Of a stretch of 44,133 nt of DNA, positions 8,101 to 16,130 are shown one piece after another (within the stretch, counting starts at the first letter, position 1; each line of letters opens with the position of its first letter). The DNA is taken from contig CAZYPU010000005.1 of NCBI GenBank assembly GCA_964649665.1, positions 1-44,133 of the forward strand, written 5' to 3'. The translations under genes and the position numbers were made by a program. This DNA comes from CAZYPU01 sp964649665. GTDB taxonomy: Bacteria; Omnitrophota; Gorgyraeia; JABMRN01; RBG-13-46-9. The notes below the pieces were generated by a model, which saw nothing but the letters and a program-made list of their open reading frames with translations, did no database searches and was not told the DNA's origin.

Positions 8101-9861
8101 ATGTTACGCACGCATACATGCGGCGAATTAAACAAAAAATTCGTCGATAAAAAAGCAACCCTTGCGGGATGGGTGCATACCAGGCGCGACCACGGCGAAT
8201 TAATATTTATCGACCTGAGGGACGCTTACGGGCTTACGCAGCTTGTATTTGACCCGAAAGCGGACCGCGCCCTGCACGACAAAGCGCATGAACTCAAAAG
8301 CGAATATGTTGTCCGCGCCGCAGGCGTCGTGCGCAACCGGCCAGCCGGAACGGAAAACACGAAACTTTCGACAGGCGCCATTGAGGTCCTTGTAAATTCA
8401 CTTGATATCCTGAACCCCTCGCTTACGCCGCCTTTCGAGGTGAATGAAGCGCGGATGGTGTCCGATGAGACGCGCCTTAAATACAGGTATATAGATTTAA
8501 GAAGCGAACGCATGCAAAAAAACCTGCGTCTCAGGCACAGGGTAAATCATTCCATGAGGGGATTTCTTGAAAAAAGGAATTTTGTGGAAATTGAAACGCC
8601 CTTTCTCACGCGTTCGACGCCTGAAGGCGCGCGCGATTACCTTGTTCCCTCACGGCTTAACGCGGGGAAGTTTTATGCCCTGCCGCAGTCGCCGCAGCTT
8701 TTCAAGCAGATACTCATGGTCTCGGGATTCGATCGCTATTTCCAGATAGCGCGGTGTTTCAGGGATGAGGACCTGCGTAGGGATAGGCAGCCGGAATTTA
8801 CGCAGCTTGACGTAGAAATGAGTTTTGTCGACGAAAATGATATATTCGAAGTATCGGAGGGCCTGATGAAGGAAGTCATAAAGGAGGTATCCGGTATCGA
8901 TGTTGCCGTTCCGTTTCCGAGATTGAAATACGCCGAGGCAATGGAACGCTTCGGCACCGACAAACCGGATATGAGGTTCGGCATGGAACTTGCCGGCCTA
9001 TCGGAGGAGCTTAAAGGCACAAAATTCAACGTATTCAAAGAAAACCTCGAAAAAGGCGGCTCGATTTACGCCATAAACGCGAAAGATCACGCCGGTATCA
9101 GCCGCTCCAGGCTTGACGGCCTCACAAAAAAGGCAAAGGAACTGGGCGCTCTGGGACTGGCATATTTTAAATGCGAAAAAGGAAAACTTTCTTCAAATAT
9201 AGATAAATTCTTCGAGGAAGCGGAGCTGGATTCCATAAAGAAAAGAACCTCCGCCGAAGATGGCGACCTTATCCTGATCGTGGCCGACACCAAAGAGACA
9301 GCGCTCGGCGTACTGGGAGCCTTAAGAATTAAAATCGCCAAAGGCGCCGGCATGATCAGTGAAGGAAAATACAATTTTCTATGGGTAACGGACTTTCCTT
9401 TATTCAAGTATAACGAAGACGAAAAGAGGTGGGAATCGGAGCACCACCCGTTTACGGCCTGCAATGAGCAAGACTCTAAGCTGCTCGACGGAAACAAATT
9501 CGGCGGAATACGCGCGAGGTCCTACGACCTTGTGATAAACGGCGCCGAAATCGCATCCGGCAGTATAAGAATTCATCGGCGGGACATCCAGGAGAAGATT
9601 TTCAAAATCATCGGACTTGAGAGGGAAGAGGCGGCGAGCCGCTTCGGTTTTTTGATAGACGCGTTTAAATACGGCGCCCCGCCGCACGGGGGAATAGCGT
9701 TCGGGCTGGACAGGTTTCTCACGATTTTTACAAAATCAAATACAATAAGGGACGTGATCGCCTTTCCAAAGACGCAGAAGGCGCTGTGCCCGATGACAGG
9801 CGCGCCAACCGAAGTGGATGACAGGCAGCTGAAGGAACTGCATATTCGAAAAAGCAAGTAA
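8101..9861 (+). CDS. aspS: Aspartyl-tRNA synthetase
   Basis: This bacterial-type class II AspRS has 586 residues, the full family length including the inserted GAD domain (about 285-420). The N-terminal OB fold contains GWVHTRRDHGELIFIDLRD. Motif 2 is FRDEDLRRDRQPEFTQLD (about 220). Motif 3 is GGIAFGLDRF near 532, followed by the conserved FPKTQKALCPMTGAP. Residue 31 is His, in DHG. Published work on AspRS links His at this position to non-discriminating enzymes that also make Asp-tRNA-Asn for the GatCAB route. It follows hisS and the repeat; a G-rich stretch (gatgggggc) just before the ATG is the likely ribosome site. Confidence 0.97.
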   Translation: MLRTHTCGELNKKFVDKKATLAGWVHTRRDHGELIFIDLRDAYGLTQLVFDPKADRALHDKAHELKSEYVVRAAGVVRNRPAGTENTKLSTGAIEVLVNSLDILNPSLTPPFEVNEARMVSDETRLKYRYIDLRSERMQKNLRLRHRVNHSMRGFLEKRNFVEIETPFLTRSTPEGARDYLVPSRLNAGKFYALPQSPQLFKQILMVSGFDRYFQIARCFRDEDLRRDRQPEFTQLDVEMSFVDENDIFEVSEGLMKEVIKEVSGIDVAVPFPRLKYAEAMERFGTDKPDMRFGMELAGLSEELKGTKFNVFKENLEKGGSIYAINAKDHAGISRSRLDGLTKKAKELGALGLAYFKCEKGKLSSNIDKFFEEAELDSIKKRTSAEDGDLILIVADTKETALGVLGALRIKIAKGAGMISEGKYNFLWVTDFPLFKYNEDEKRWESEHHPFTACNEQDSKLLDGNKFGGIRARSYDLVINGAEIASGSIRIHRRDIQEKIFKIIGLEREEAASRFGFLIDAFKYGAPPHGGIAFGLDRFLTIFTKSNTIRDVIAFPKTQKALCPMTGAPTEVDDRQLKELHIRKSK

Positions 9862-9898
9862 TGAGGGACGAAGGACGAGGTAAGAGAAGGAGGCGGCT

Positions 9899-10321
9899 AT
9901 GAGATTTTTATTAATCGCAGTTTTACTGGCGTCGATGGTGTTAAGCGGCTGTTCCGGCGCGCGAATTTATACCTTCAAAAAAGACAGGGTTGACCAGCGC
10001 ACGAAGGGAAACCGCGGCTATATAAAAGGTACACCGCCGCCCGAGCCGATAAGAAAAGGCGTGGCAAAGAGAACCCTGATAGGCATAGACATGGAAGTGC
10101 CGTTATTGCCCGGTGAGAAGGGATATAAGCCGACATGCGGGAGTACGGTAATTTATGCGGGAGATATAAAGATGGAACCGACGCCGGCCGTACCAAAGAG
10201 AAAAGCTTCCGAAGCAGGGCCCGTATGTGAGGAAGAAACCATTATTGTTGAGAAAAGAGTTACGCCGAAAGGAAAAACACAAGAGCTGATAGTTGAGGAA
10301 GAGGAAGTTTGGGTCAAATAA
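9899..10321 (+). CDS. Predicted lipoprotein, unknown function
   Basis: This 140-residue protein starts with a lipoprotein signal (MRFLLIAVLLASMVLSGCSG, lipobox LSGC, Cys18), so it should be lipidated and anchored in a membrane facing the periplasm. The mature part begins RIYTFKKDRVDQ and is rich in Pro, Lys, Arg and Glu, with no membrane helix. The last third is acidic and repetitive (EEETIIVEKR, LIVEEEEVWVK). I do not recognise a named domain. The start is fixed by a strong ribosome site (aaggagg, about 9886). It sits alone between aspS and phoH. Confidence 0.8.
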   Translation: MRFLLIAVLLASMVLSGCSGARIYTFKKDRVDQRTKGNRGYIKGTPPPEPIRKGVAKRTLIGIDMEVPLLPGEKGYKPTCGSTVIYAGDIKMEPTPAVPKRKASEAGPVCEEETIIVEKRVTPKGKTQELIVEEEEVWVK

Positions 10322-10322
10322 A

Positions 10323-10414
10323 GCGAAAAGCGGAAAACTAAGACGCAAAGCGTAAAACTTTTAATTTAGGATCCCGAGCGTAAGCGAGGGACACATCAGT
10401 TTTTCGCTTTTCGC
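10323..10414. repeat. Inverted-repeat spacer before phoH
   Basis: The arms gcgaaaagcggaaaac (10323-10338) and gtttttcgcttttcgc (10399-10414) are complementary at 15 of 16 positions. Between them is a smaller imperfect palindrome, cccgagcgtaagcgaggg, at about 10373-10390. The spacer is built of gcgaaaagc/gcgtaaaac-like units on both sides. It may be a dispersed repeat, a structured leader of phoH, or both. Confidence 0.6.
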
Positions 10415-10443
10415 TCTACGTTTTTCGCTAGACGAGGTATTTC

Positions 10444-11397
10444 GTGAAAAAAGATATTCGCTTAAATAACGACGCCGAGGCGAGAAACCTTCTCGGAAAA
10501 CATGACGCGAACATGAAGCTTATCGAGAGGTCATTCGGCATAAGTTCGGTGCTTCGCGCGGGTATCCTGAAGCTTATGGGCGCCCCGGAAGACGTCGAGA
10601 AGGCCTCGCGTGTGATAGAGGAGATTCTCATAGCGATGCGTGAGGGTGTTTACATAAAGACCCGCGATCTTAACTACGCGATAAAATCGGTAAGGGAAGA
10701 CAAGAAGGTAAGGCTGCATGATATCTATCTCGAAAGGATAGAGGTCTCCTCAAAGAGGCTTTATATTACGCCGAAAAGCACGGGGCAAAAGGCCTATATC
10801 GATGCCATACGTAAATACGATATTGTGTTTTGCATAGGCCCGGCGGGTACGGGAAAGACCTATCTTGCCGTGGCCATGGCCGTCAATGCCTTAAAGAAAA
10901 AGATAGTCTCCAGGATCATTCTGGCGAGACCGGCTGTCGAAGCCGGCGAAAGCCTCGGGTACCTTCCCGGAAATATGTACGAGAAAGTGAGCCCGTATCT
11001 GCGGCCCATGTATGATGCCCTGTACGATATGATGGAAAGCGACATGATACACGACCATATTCAGAGGGGTATCATAGAAGTGGTACCCCTGGCGTACATG
11101 AGGGGCAGGACCTTAAATGATTCTTTTGTTATCCTGGACGAGGCGCAGAATTCCCAGCCCGCGCAGATGAAGATGTTCCTGACGCGCCTCGGATTTGATT
11201 CAAAAACAGTTATCACCGGCGACATAACCCAGAGCGACCTCCCGAAAGGTAAAATATCCGGGCTCGTAGAGGCCCAGGCGATCCTGAAAAACATAAACGG
11301 GATAGAATTCGTTTATTTAAAGAGCGAAGATGTCGTAAGACACGAGCTGGTTTGTGAAATTATAAAGGCATACGCGGCCTCGAAAAAAACGGAGTAA
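10444..11397 (+). CDS. phoH: PhoH-family ATPase
   Basis: This is a 317-residue PhoH-like P-loop ATPase, the usual length. The start is GTG. The N-terminal 110 residues form the KH-like region typical of the YqfE/PhoH branch. The Walker A motif is GPAGTGKTYLA (about 132-142). The Walker B motif is FVILDEAQN (about 228-236). A sensor-like TRLGFDSKTVITGD follows. The family is tied to RNA metabolism and in many genomes lies next to ybeY, as here (phoH, pgpH, ybeY). The stop is 3 bases before the next start, so it is co-transcribed with it. Confidence 0.95.
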   Translation: MKKDIRLNNDAEARNLLGKHDANMKLIERSFGISSVLRAGILKLMGAPEDVEKASRVIEEILIAMREGVYIKTRDLNYAIKSVREDKKVRLHDIYLERIEVSSKRLYITPKSTGQKAYIDAIRKYDIVFCIGPAGTGKTYLAVAMAVNALKKKIVSRIILARPAVEAGESLGYLPGNMYEKVSPYLRPMYDALYDMMESDMIHDHIQRGIIEVVPLAYMRGRTLNDSFVILDEAQNSQPAQMKMFLTRLGFDSKTVITGDITQSDLPKGKISGLVEAQAILKNINGIEFVYLKSEDVVRHELVCEIIKAYAASKKTE

Positions 11398-11400
11398 ATA

Positions 11401-13644
11401 ATGGCTAAGATCAGGCGCTTCTTAAATAAGGGCGCACTTCGGCTTAAGAAAGTGCGCAGGGCCCCGTATTTCTATTCCGTCGTGGTGGCCGTTTGCTTTT
11501 GCATGGTAACGTCCGGCCTTCTTTACCTTGGAAGCGCGCCGTTCCTTTCCGAAGTTAAGGAAGGCGATATTTCGACAAGGGCCGTTTATGCGCCATACGA
11601 ATTTACTTATCCGACTATCATTGACGAAACGGCAACCGAAAAACTCAGGAAAGAATTTGAATCCAAAGTTCTGCCCGTTTACGACATTGACACCCTGGTC
11701 CAGGAGAAAGCGCTTGCCCGGCTGGACGGGTTTTTCAACAAGCTGGAAGAAATAAAGGACAAGCCCGCCTTAACCGATGAACAGAAAAGCGAAATTTTCG
11801 AGAAGGACGGCTTTGAACTGCCGGGGAAGGACCTGGCGAAATTACTCCAGACGCGCAAGCCGGACAAGATCAGGAAGGCCGCGAAAGACGCGCTTGAGAA
11901 CATATTCCTGGTGGGCGTGGTGAGCGTCAACGACAAAGAAGGGCTTCTCGAGAAAGGGCAGGAAGAGATCTTGATGGCGAACCCCTTCTTTAAGACCGAA
12001 AGGAAACTGAAATCGAGAGACCTTGTGGATGAGAAAGAGGCCGATAGGATCGTTAGCGATACGCTGAAGAGGCTAATTCCCGAGGACCGCTCGGTAAGAG
12101 GGGCCGTCGCCGAGATTGTCAGGGGTAAAGCGGTTGCGAACGCGCGTTTTGATAAAGAACAGACGGAAAAACGCATGGTCGAAGCAAGGAACGAAATCAC
12201 GCCCGTCTACAAACGAAAGGCCGTAAAAAAGAACGAACTTATAGTGGAAAAAGGCGGCAGGCTTTCAAAGGATGAAATAATCAAACTTACCCAGATAACG
12301 CGTATTCAGGCTATCGCAAACAGGACATCCTATCTTTCGGGCCTCATAATCCTTCTGGTCGGCCTTCTGTTCGCCGTAGCCGTCTATTTGCTTCTTTTTG
12401 AAAAAAATCTCGTGCAATCGCCGAAAAATATTCTTCTTATCGCCATAAACGCTTTTCTCGCTATTTCGGTTTCCCTCGTGGTTGTCCAGTCCCAACAGTC
12501 AGGGTATCTGATTCCGCTTGCGAGCATCGCGATGCTTGTGGCTCTTCTTATGGGCACAAACGCCGCTTTTATTACGAGCATGGCGCTTAGCATCTACATC
12601 GGTTTTTTGGCGGGGGGAAAGCTCGGGCTTTCTTTCATGCTTTTTGTGGGAAGCATTGTCGGCATATGCGCCGTTCGAGGAGCGAGAAAACGTTCGCAGA
12701 TATTTATAGCCGGTTTCGCGGTTTCCGCCGTAAACGTAATCGCCATAATAGGGATAGGCCTTTTCCACAACATGGGAAAAGAGGCGATTTTCAAAGAGGG
12801 CCTGTACGGCATGATAAACGGTATTATTTCAAGTTTCATAGTCATAGGGGTTTTACCGGTTTTCGAATATACCTTTAGCCTCATTACGAACATCACGCTT
12901 CTTGAGCTTTCGGACTTAAGTAACCCTATCCTGAAGGACCTTACCATTAAAGCGCCCGGCACCTATCACCACAGTATAATTGTCGGCAACCTGGCGGAAG
13001 AGGCCTGTGACTCTATCGGGGCAAACTCGCTTCTTGCCAGGGTAGGCGCCTACTACCATGATATCGGCAAGACGGAAAAGGCGGAGTATTTTGTGGAAAA
13101 CGAGATGGGCACCTCCTCAAAACACAAGAAGCTTGCCCCTTCAATGAGCGCCCTGATTATTACCAATCACACCAAAGACGGGGTGGAACTTGCCAAGAAA
13201 CAGAAGCTGAATACGGCAATCACTGATTTTATTACCCAGCACCACGGCACAAGTCTTATTTATTACTTCTACCAGCGGGCGCTTGAAAAGGTGAAATCAA
13301 GCGACGAGCTGAAAGAAGAAGAATTCAGGTATCCCGGGCCAAAGCCGCAAACAAAAGAGATAGCTATTGTGCTTCTCGCGGATTCGGTCGAGGCGTCGTC
13401 TCGCATACTGAGCGACCCTACCCCGGCGAGGATCAGGGGACTTGTGCAGAAGATAATTAACAACAAGTTCATAGACGGTCAGCTGACCGAGTGCCCGCTT
13501 ACGTTGAGCGACCTGAATAAAATCGCGGAAAGTTTTGTCAGGGTCCTGACAGGCGTTTTTCACACGAGGCTGGAATACCCGGAGGCCAAGTCCAGAAAAG
13601 AACGGCAGAATGCCATTAAAAATAAGAATCAGCAATCTCAATAA
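11401..13644 (+). CDS. pgpH: PgpH-like membrane HD phosphohydrolase (7TMR-HD)
   Basis: This 747-residue protein has the PgpH/YqfF layout. One membrane helix (about 25-45) is followed by a large extracytoplasmic 7TMR-HDED domain (about 50-300), then a block of seven hydrophobic helices (about 305-490), then a cytoplasmic HD domain. Metal ligands are visible: H523/H524 in TYHHS, H553-D554 in YYHDIGK, and the later ITNH and QHHG motifs. Listeria PgpH of this family degrades cyclic di-AMP, so this cell may use that messenger. No diadenylate cyclase lies in the window. It sits between phoH and ybeY, the conserved order in many bacteria, and its end overlaps ybeY by 35 bases. Confidence 0.93.
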   Translation: MAKIRRFLNKGALRLKKVRRAPYFYSVVVAVCFCMVTSGLLYLGSAPFLSEVKEGDISTRAVYAPYEFTYPTIIDETATEKLRKEFESKVLPVYDIDTLVQEKALARLDGFFNKLEEIKDKPALTDEQKSEIFEKDGFELPGKDLAKLLQTRKPDKIRKAAKDALENIFLVGVVSVNDKEGLLEKGQEEILMANPFFKTERKLKSRDLVDEKEADRIVSDTLKRLIPEDRSVRGAVAEIVRGKAVANARFDKEQTEKRMVEARNEITPVYKRKAVKKNELIVEKGGRLSKDEIIKLTQITRIQAIANRTSYLSGLIILLVGLLFAVAVYLLLFEKNLVQSPKNILLIAINAFLAISVSLVVVQSQQSGYLIPLASIAMLVALLMGTNAAFITSMALSIYIGFLAGGKLGLSFMLFVGSIVGICAVRGARKRSQIFIAGFAVSAVNVIAIIGIGLFHNMGKEAIFKEGLYGMINGIISSFIVIGVLPVFEYTFSLITNITLLELSDLSNPILKDLTIKAPGTYHHSIIVGNLAEEACDSIGANSLLARVGAYYHDIGKTEKAEYFVENEMGTSSKHKKLAPSMSALIITNHTKDGVELAKKQKLNTAITDFITQHHGTSLIYYFYQRALEKVKSSDELKEEEFRYPGPKPQTKEIAIVLLADSVEASSRILSDPTPARIRGLVQKIINNKFIDGQLTECPLTLSDLNKIAESFVRVLTGVFHTRLEYPEAKSRKERQNAIKNKNQQSQ

Positions 13645-14035
13645 AAATAGGAAAATAGACGCCCGTGCCCCCAAAAAAGCCGCTTTACGCGTTTTACGCG
13701 GTTTCGGCAAAACGAAAGCGCTTATCGACATAACGTTTGTGGACAATAGAAAAATAAAGGCGCTGAACAAAAAGTATATGGGGCGGAACCGTTCTACGGA
13801 TGTCCTTTCGTTTTTACTGGAAGAAGGAGCCGCCCGGAGGAAAGACCGCCTCATAGGCGATATTTATATTTCTTCCGATACGGCCTCCGAGAACGCCGGA
13901 CGTTTTAAGACAAGCTTCGACAAAGAGCTTTTTCGTTATGTTATACACGGGATTTTGCACCTCGTGGGTTTCAATGACAAGACCGTTAAGGAAAAAAATA
14001 AAATAAAAAAACTGGAAGAGGTATATCTGAAATGA
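13610..14035 (+). CDS. ybeY: Endoribonuclease YbeY (rRNA maturation factor)
   Basis: This 141-residue metal-dependent RNase acts in 16S rRNA maturation and ribosome quality control. The fold signature STDVLSFLL lies near 64. The zinc motif reads HGILHLVGFND: H113 and H117 are present, but the third ligand, His in E. coli (H124), is Asp123 here. As I recall, the same GFND/GYND-type variant occurs in Bacteroidetes YbeY, so this need not mean loss of function. The ATG at 13610 lies inside the end of the upstream gene (35-base overlap). It gives the expected N-terminus, and no later start fits as well. The 3' end overlaps the next gene as ATGA. Confidence 0.93.
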   Translation: MPLKIRISNLNKNRKIDARAPKKAALRVLRGFGKTKALIDITFVDNRKIKALNKKYMGRNRSTDVLSFLLEEGAARRKDRLIGDIYISSDTASENAGRFKTSFDKELFRYVIHGILHLVGFNDKTVKEKNKIKKLEEVYLK

Positions 14036-14730
14036 CACAACAAAAACTGGTGGAAAGTTTAAATAGCGCGGTGGAAGGATTCATTTATGTCCTGAAAACG
14101 CAGAGGAGTATGAGGCTTCATTTTCTCTTTGCGACGCTCGTTCTCACGCTGGGTCTTTACCTCAATCTGCCGAAAGTGGAGCTCCTGCTTCTCGTGGGCG
14201 CTATTTCTCTTGTCCTTGTGCTGGAAATGGTTAATACGGCCATTGAGCTTACGGTCGACCTTATAAAGAATATGTATCACCCTCTGGCGCGTATCATTAA
14301 GGACGTAACCGCCGGGGCGGTTTTTCTCTCGGCCCTGAACGCGGCAGTAGTGGGTTACGTGGTATTTTCGGGGCGCTTAGGTATTCACGTCGCAGACGGG
14401 ATAACCCGGATTATGCACTCGCCGTGGTACGTTACTTTTATATCGCTTCTTGTGGTTTTACTTGTCGTGCTGATGGGGAAAGTGTTTTTTCACAAAGGCA
14501 CGCCCTTCCGGGGCGGAATGCCGAGCGGACACGCCGCTTTCGCCTTTTCGCTTTGGACGGTTATAGTTTTTTCGACAGGAAACGGCCTGGTAATGTTCTT
14601 GAGTTTTGTACTGGCTTTTTTAATAGCGCGCCACAGAATGAAAGACAACATCCACACGCTCTGGGAGGTGCTCGCCGGCGCGCTTCTCGGCGTATTGGTT
14701 ACGGCGCTTGTATTTCAACTGTTATCATAG
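14032..14730 (+). CDS. DgkA-type lipid kinase fused to PAP2 phosphatase
   Basis: This 232-residue integral membrane protein joins two enzymes. Residues 1 to about 115 are a DgkA/undecaprenol kinase domain with three hydrophobic helices and the signature EMVNTAIELTVDLI (E65, N68). Residues about 130-232 are a PAP2-type phosphatase: MPSGHAA (P164-H167), then R202 and H208 with E212 in place of the usual Asp of the third motif. The first makes a lipid phosphate from a lipid alcohol and the second removes phosphate from lipid phosphates or pyrophosphates. A joint role in recycling undecaprenyl phosphate for the cell envelope is plausible but inferred. It overlaps ybeY by 4 bases. Confidence 0.9.
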   Translation: MTQQKLVESLNSAVEGFIYVLKTQRSMRLHFLFATLVLTLGLYLNLPKVELLLLVGAISLVLVLEMVNTAIELTVDLIKNMYHPLARIIKDVTAGAVFLSALNAAVVGYVVFSGRLGIHVADGITRIMHSPWYVTFISLLVVLLVVLMGKVFFHKGTPFRGGMPSGHAAFAFSLWTVIVFSTGNGLVMFLSFVLAFLIARHRMKDNIHTLWEVLAGALLGVLVTALVFQLLS

Positions 14731-14739
14731 GAGGCAGCC

Positions 14740-15360
14740 ATGATTACCAGATTTCGAAATTATTTCATAACGGGAGTGGCGCTTATTTTTCCCATTGCCC
14801 TGACGATAATCATCATAAGGTTTCTTGTCATAAAGGTCAACAGCTATATCCTCAATCCCATCGTGCAGATCCTGAACCTGAATCCGTACCTGACCGAGCA
14901 CAGTATTCATATCGCCAAGGCGCTCGTTTTTATCATAGTAATGCTTCTGATTTCGCTGGTGGGATGGGCGGCGAATATTCTTTTCCTGCGCAAGCTCTTC
15001 GGGTTTGGTGAAAAAATATTCGTGAAGGTTCCGATGATCGGCAAGATTTATTCCGTAACCAAGGAAATAGGGTCGGCTTTTCTTGGGCAGGAAAAGTTCT
15101 TTTTTAAAAAGGTTGTCCTCATTGAATACCCCCGAAAGGGCCTGTATTCAATCGCTTTCATGACAGGAGAGGGCATAAAGACGGCAAGGAACGCTGCGGG
15201 CAGGGAGCTTTTGAGCATTTTTGTGGCTACGACCCCGAACCCGACAAGCGGTATTTACCTTCTGGTTCCGAAGGACGAAGTGAAAGAGCTCGATATGACC
15301 GTTGAAGAAGGGCTTAAGCTTGTAGTTTCAAGCGGCGCTATTGTCTCCAACAGGCCTTAA
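14740..15360 (+). CDS. DUF502-family membrane protein
   Basis: This 206-residue protein belongs to DUF502. It has two strong N-terminal membrane helices (about 10-32 and 58-82) joined by a short polar stretch. A soluble C-terminal part follows with the conserved PMIGKIYSVTKEI and the TTPNPTSGIYLLVPKDEV segment. The biochemical function of the family is not known; envelope association follows from the helices. A good ribosome site (taggagg) precedes the ATG. It occupies the place between dgkA and recO where era stands in Bacillus. Confidence 0.88.
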   Translation: MITRFRNYFITGVALIFPIALTIIIIRFLVIKVNSYILNPIVQILNLNPYLTEHSIHIAKALVFIIVMLLISLVGWAANILFLRKLFGFGEKIFVKVPMIGKIYSVTKEIGSAFLGQEKFFFKKVVLIEYPRKGLYSIAFMTGEGIKTARNAAGRELLSIFVATTPNPTSGIYLLVPKDEVKELDMTVEEGLKLVVSSGAIVSNRP

Positions 15361-15376
15361 CCGATGCGGTTATGAT

Positions 15377-16129
15377 ATGGCTGTTCAGAAAACGCAAGGG
15401 TTTGTGCTCCGGAAACAGGACGTAAGGGAGACGAGCATACTCCTCACGGTATATACGCGGGATTTCGGGAAGCTTAAGCTTATGTCTAAAGGCGTGAGGG
15501 CGCCGGAGGCGCGTTTCGTCGGCGCATACGAGCTCCTGGCGCTTGATGATATAGTGTTTTACGAAAGGAAAAAGAAAAACCTCTTTTTTCTTTCTCAGTG
15601 TGACCTCGTGAATTATTTTCCGAAGGTCAGGGAATCGCTGGAAAGGCTTTCATACGCGGCCTATTTTGCGGAGTTCCTGGATGCGGCGACTCAAGGGAAC
15701 GAGAAAAACGCGAAGATTTACGAGCTTCTTCTGGACTCGCTGCTTCTTCTATCGGACAAGGCGAGCCCAAAAAGGGTGGCCAGGATCTTTGAGATTAAAC
15801 TTCTGTCGGTTCTCGGTTTTATGCCCAGGCTTAAGGTGTGCGCGGCATGCGAGGCCGCGCCGGGAAAAGGAAAGGTGCGCTTCAGTTTTTCGTTGGGAGG
15901 GGTCCTGTGTGAGGCCTGTTTCGCAAAAGACAAAAGCGCCAGACCTGTTCTCGCCGGCACACTTAATTTTATCTCGCACATAAAGGATTTGCCGTTCGGA
16001 AGGATAAAGCACATAAAGGTAAGCAGGGGAGTGGGCGTGGAAGTTGAAAGGCTCCTCCGGAGTTTTATCGATTACCACCTTGACCTGAGGCTTAAGAGCA
16101 GGGAGTTCATGAGAAAAGTCGGAGTGTGA
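15377..16129 (+). CDS. recO: DNA repair protein RecO
   Basis: RecO is a recombination mediator that anneals single strands and loads RecA with RecR. I chose the ATG at 15377 (250 residues, MAVQKTQGFVLRKQDV), because this is the family N-terminus. A start at 15341 would add 12 unrelated residues that overlap the DUF502 gene. The OB fold occupies the first 80 residues. A four-cysteine zinc site follows (CAAC at about 151, then CEAC about 25 residues later). The ribosome site is weak, which suggests translational coupling to the upstream gene. The glyS start lies directly after the stop. Confidence 0.93.
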   Translation: MAVQKTQGFVLRKQDVRETSILLTVYTRDFGKLKLMSKGVRAPEARFVGAYELLALDDIVFYERKKKNLFFLSQCDLVNYFPKVRESLERLSYAAYFAEFLDAATQGNEKNAKIYELLLDSLLLLSDKASPKRVARIFEIKLLSVLGFMPRLKVCAACEAAPGKGKVRFSFSLGGVLCEACFAKDKSARPVLAGTLNFISHIKDLPFGRIKHIKVSRGVGVEVERLLRSFIDYHLDLRLKSREFMRKVGV

Positions 16130-16130
16130 A

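Noticed and set aside
13297..13854. Long reverse-strand open frame across the end of the pgpH gene and ybeY.
   Set aside because: It lies opposite two well-supported genes, has no domain, and its composition is that of a complement frame.
15341..15376. Earlier start for recO.
   Set aside because: It overlaps the DUF502 gene and adds 12 residues not found in RecO; MAVQKTQGFVL at 15377 fits the family.
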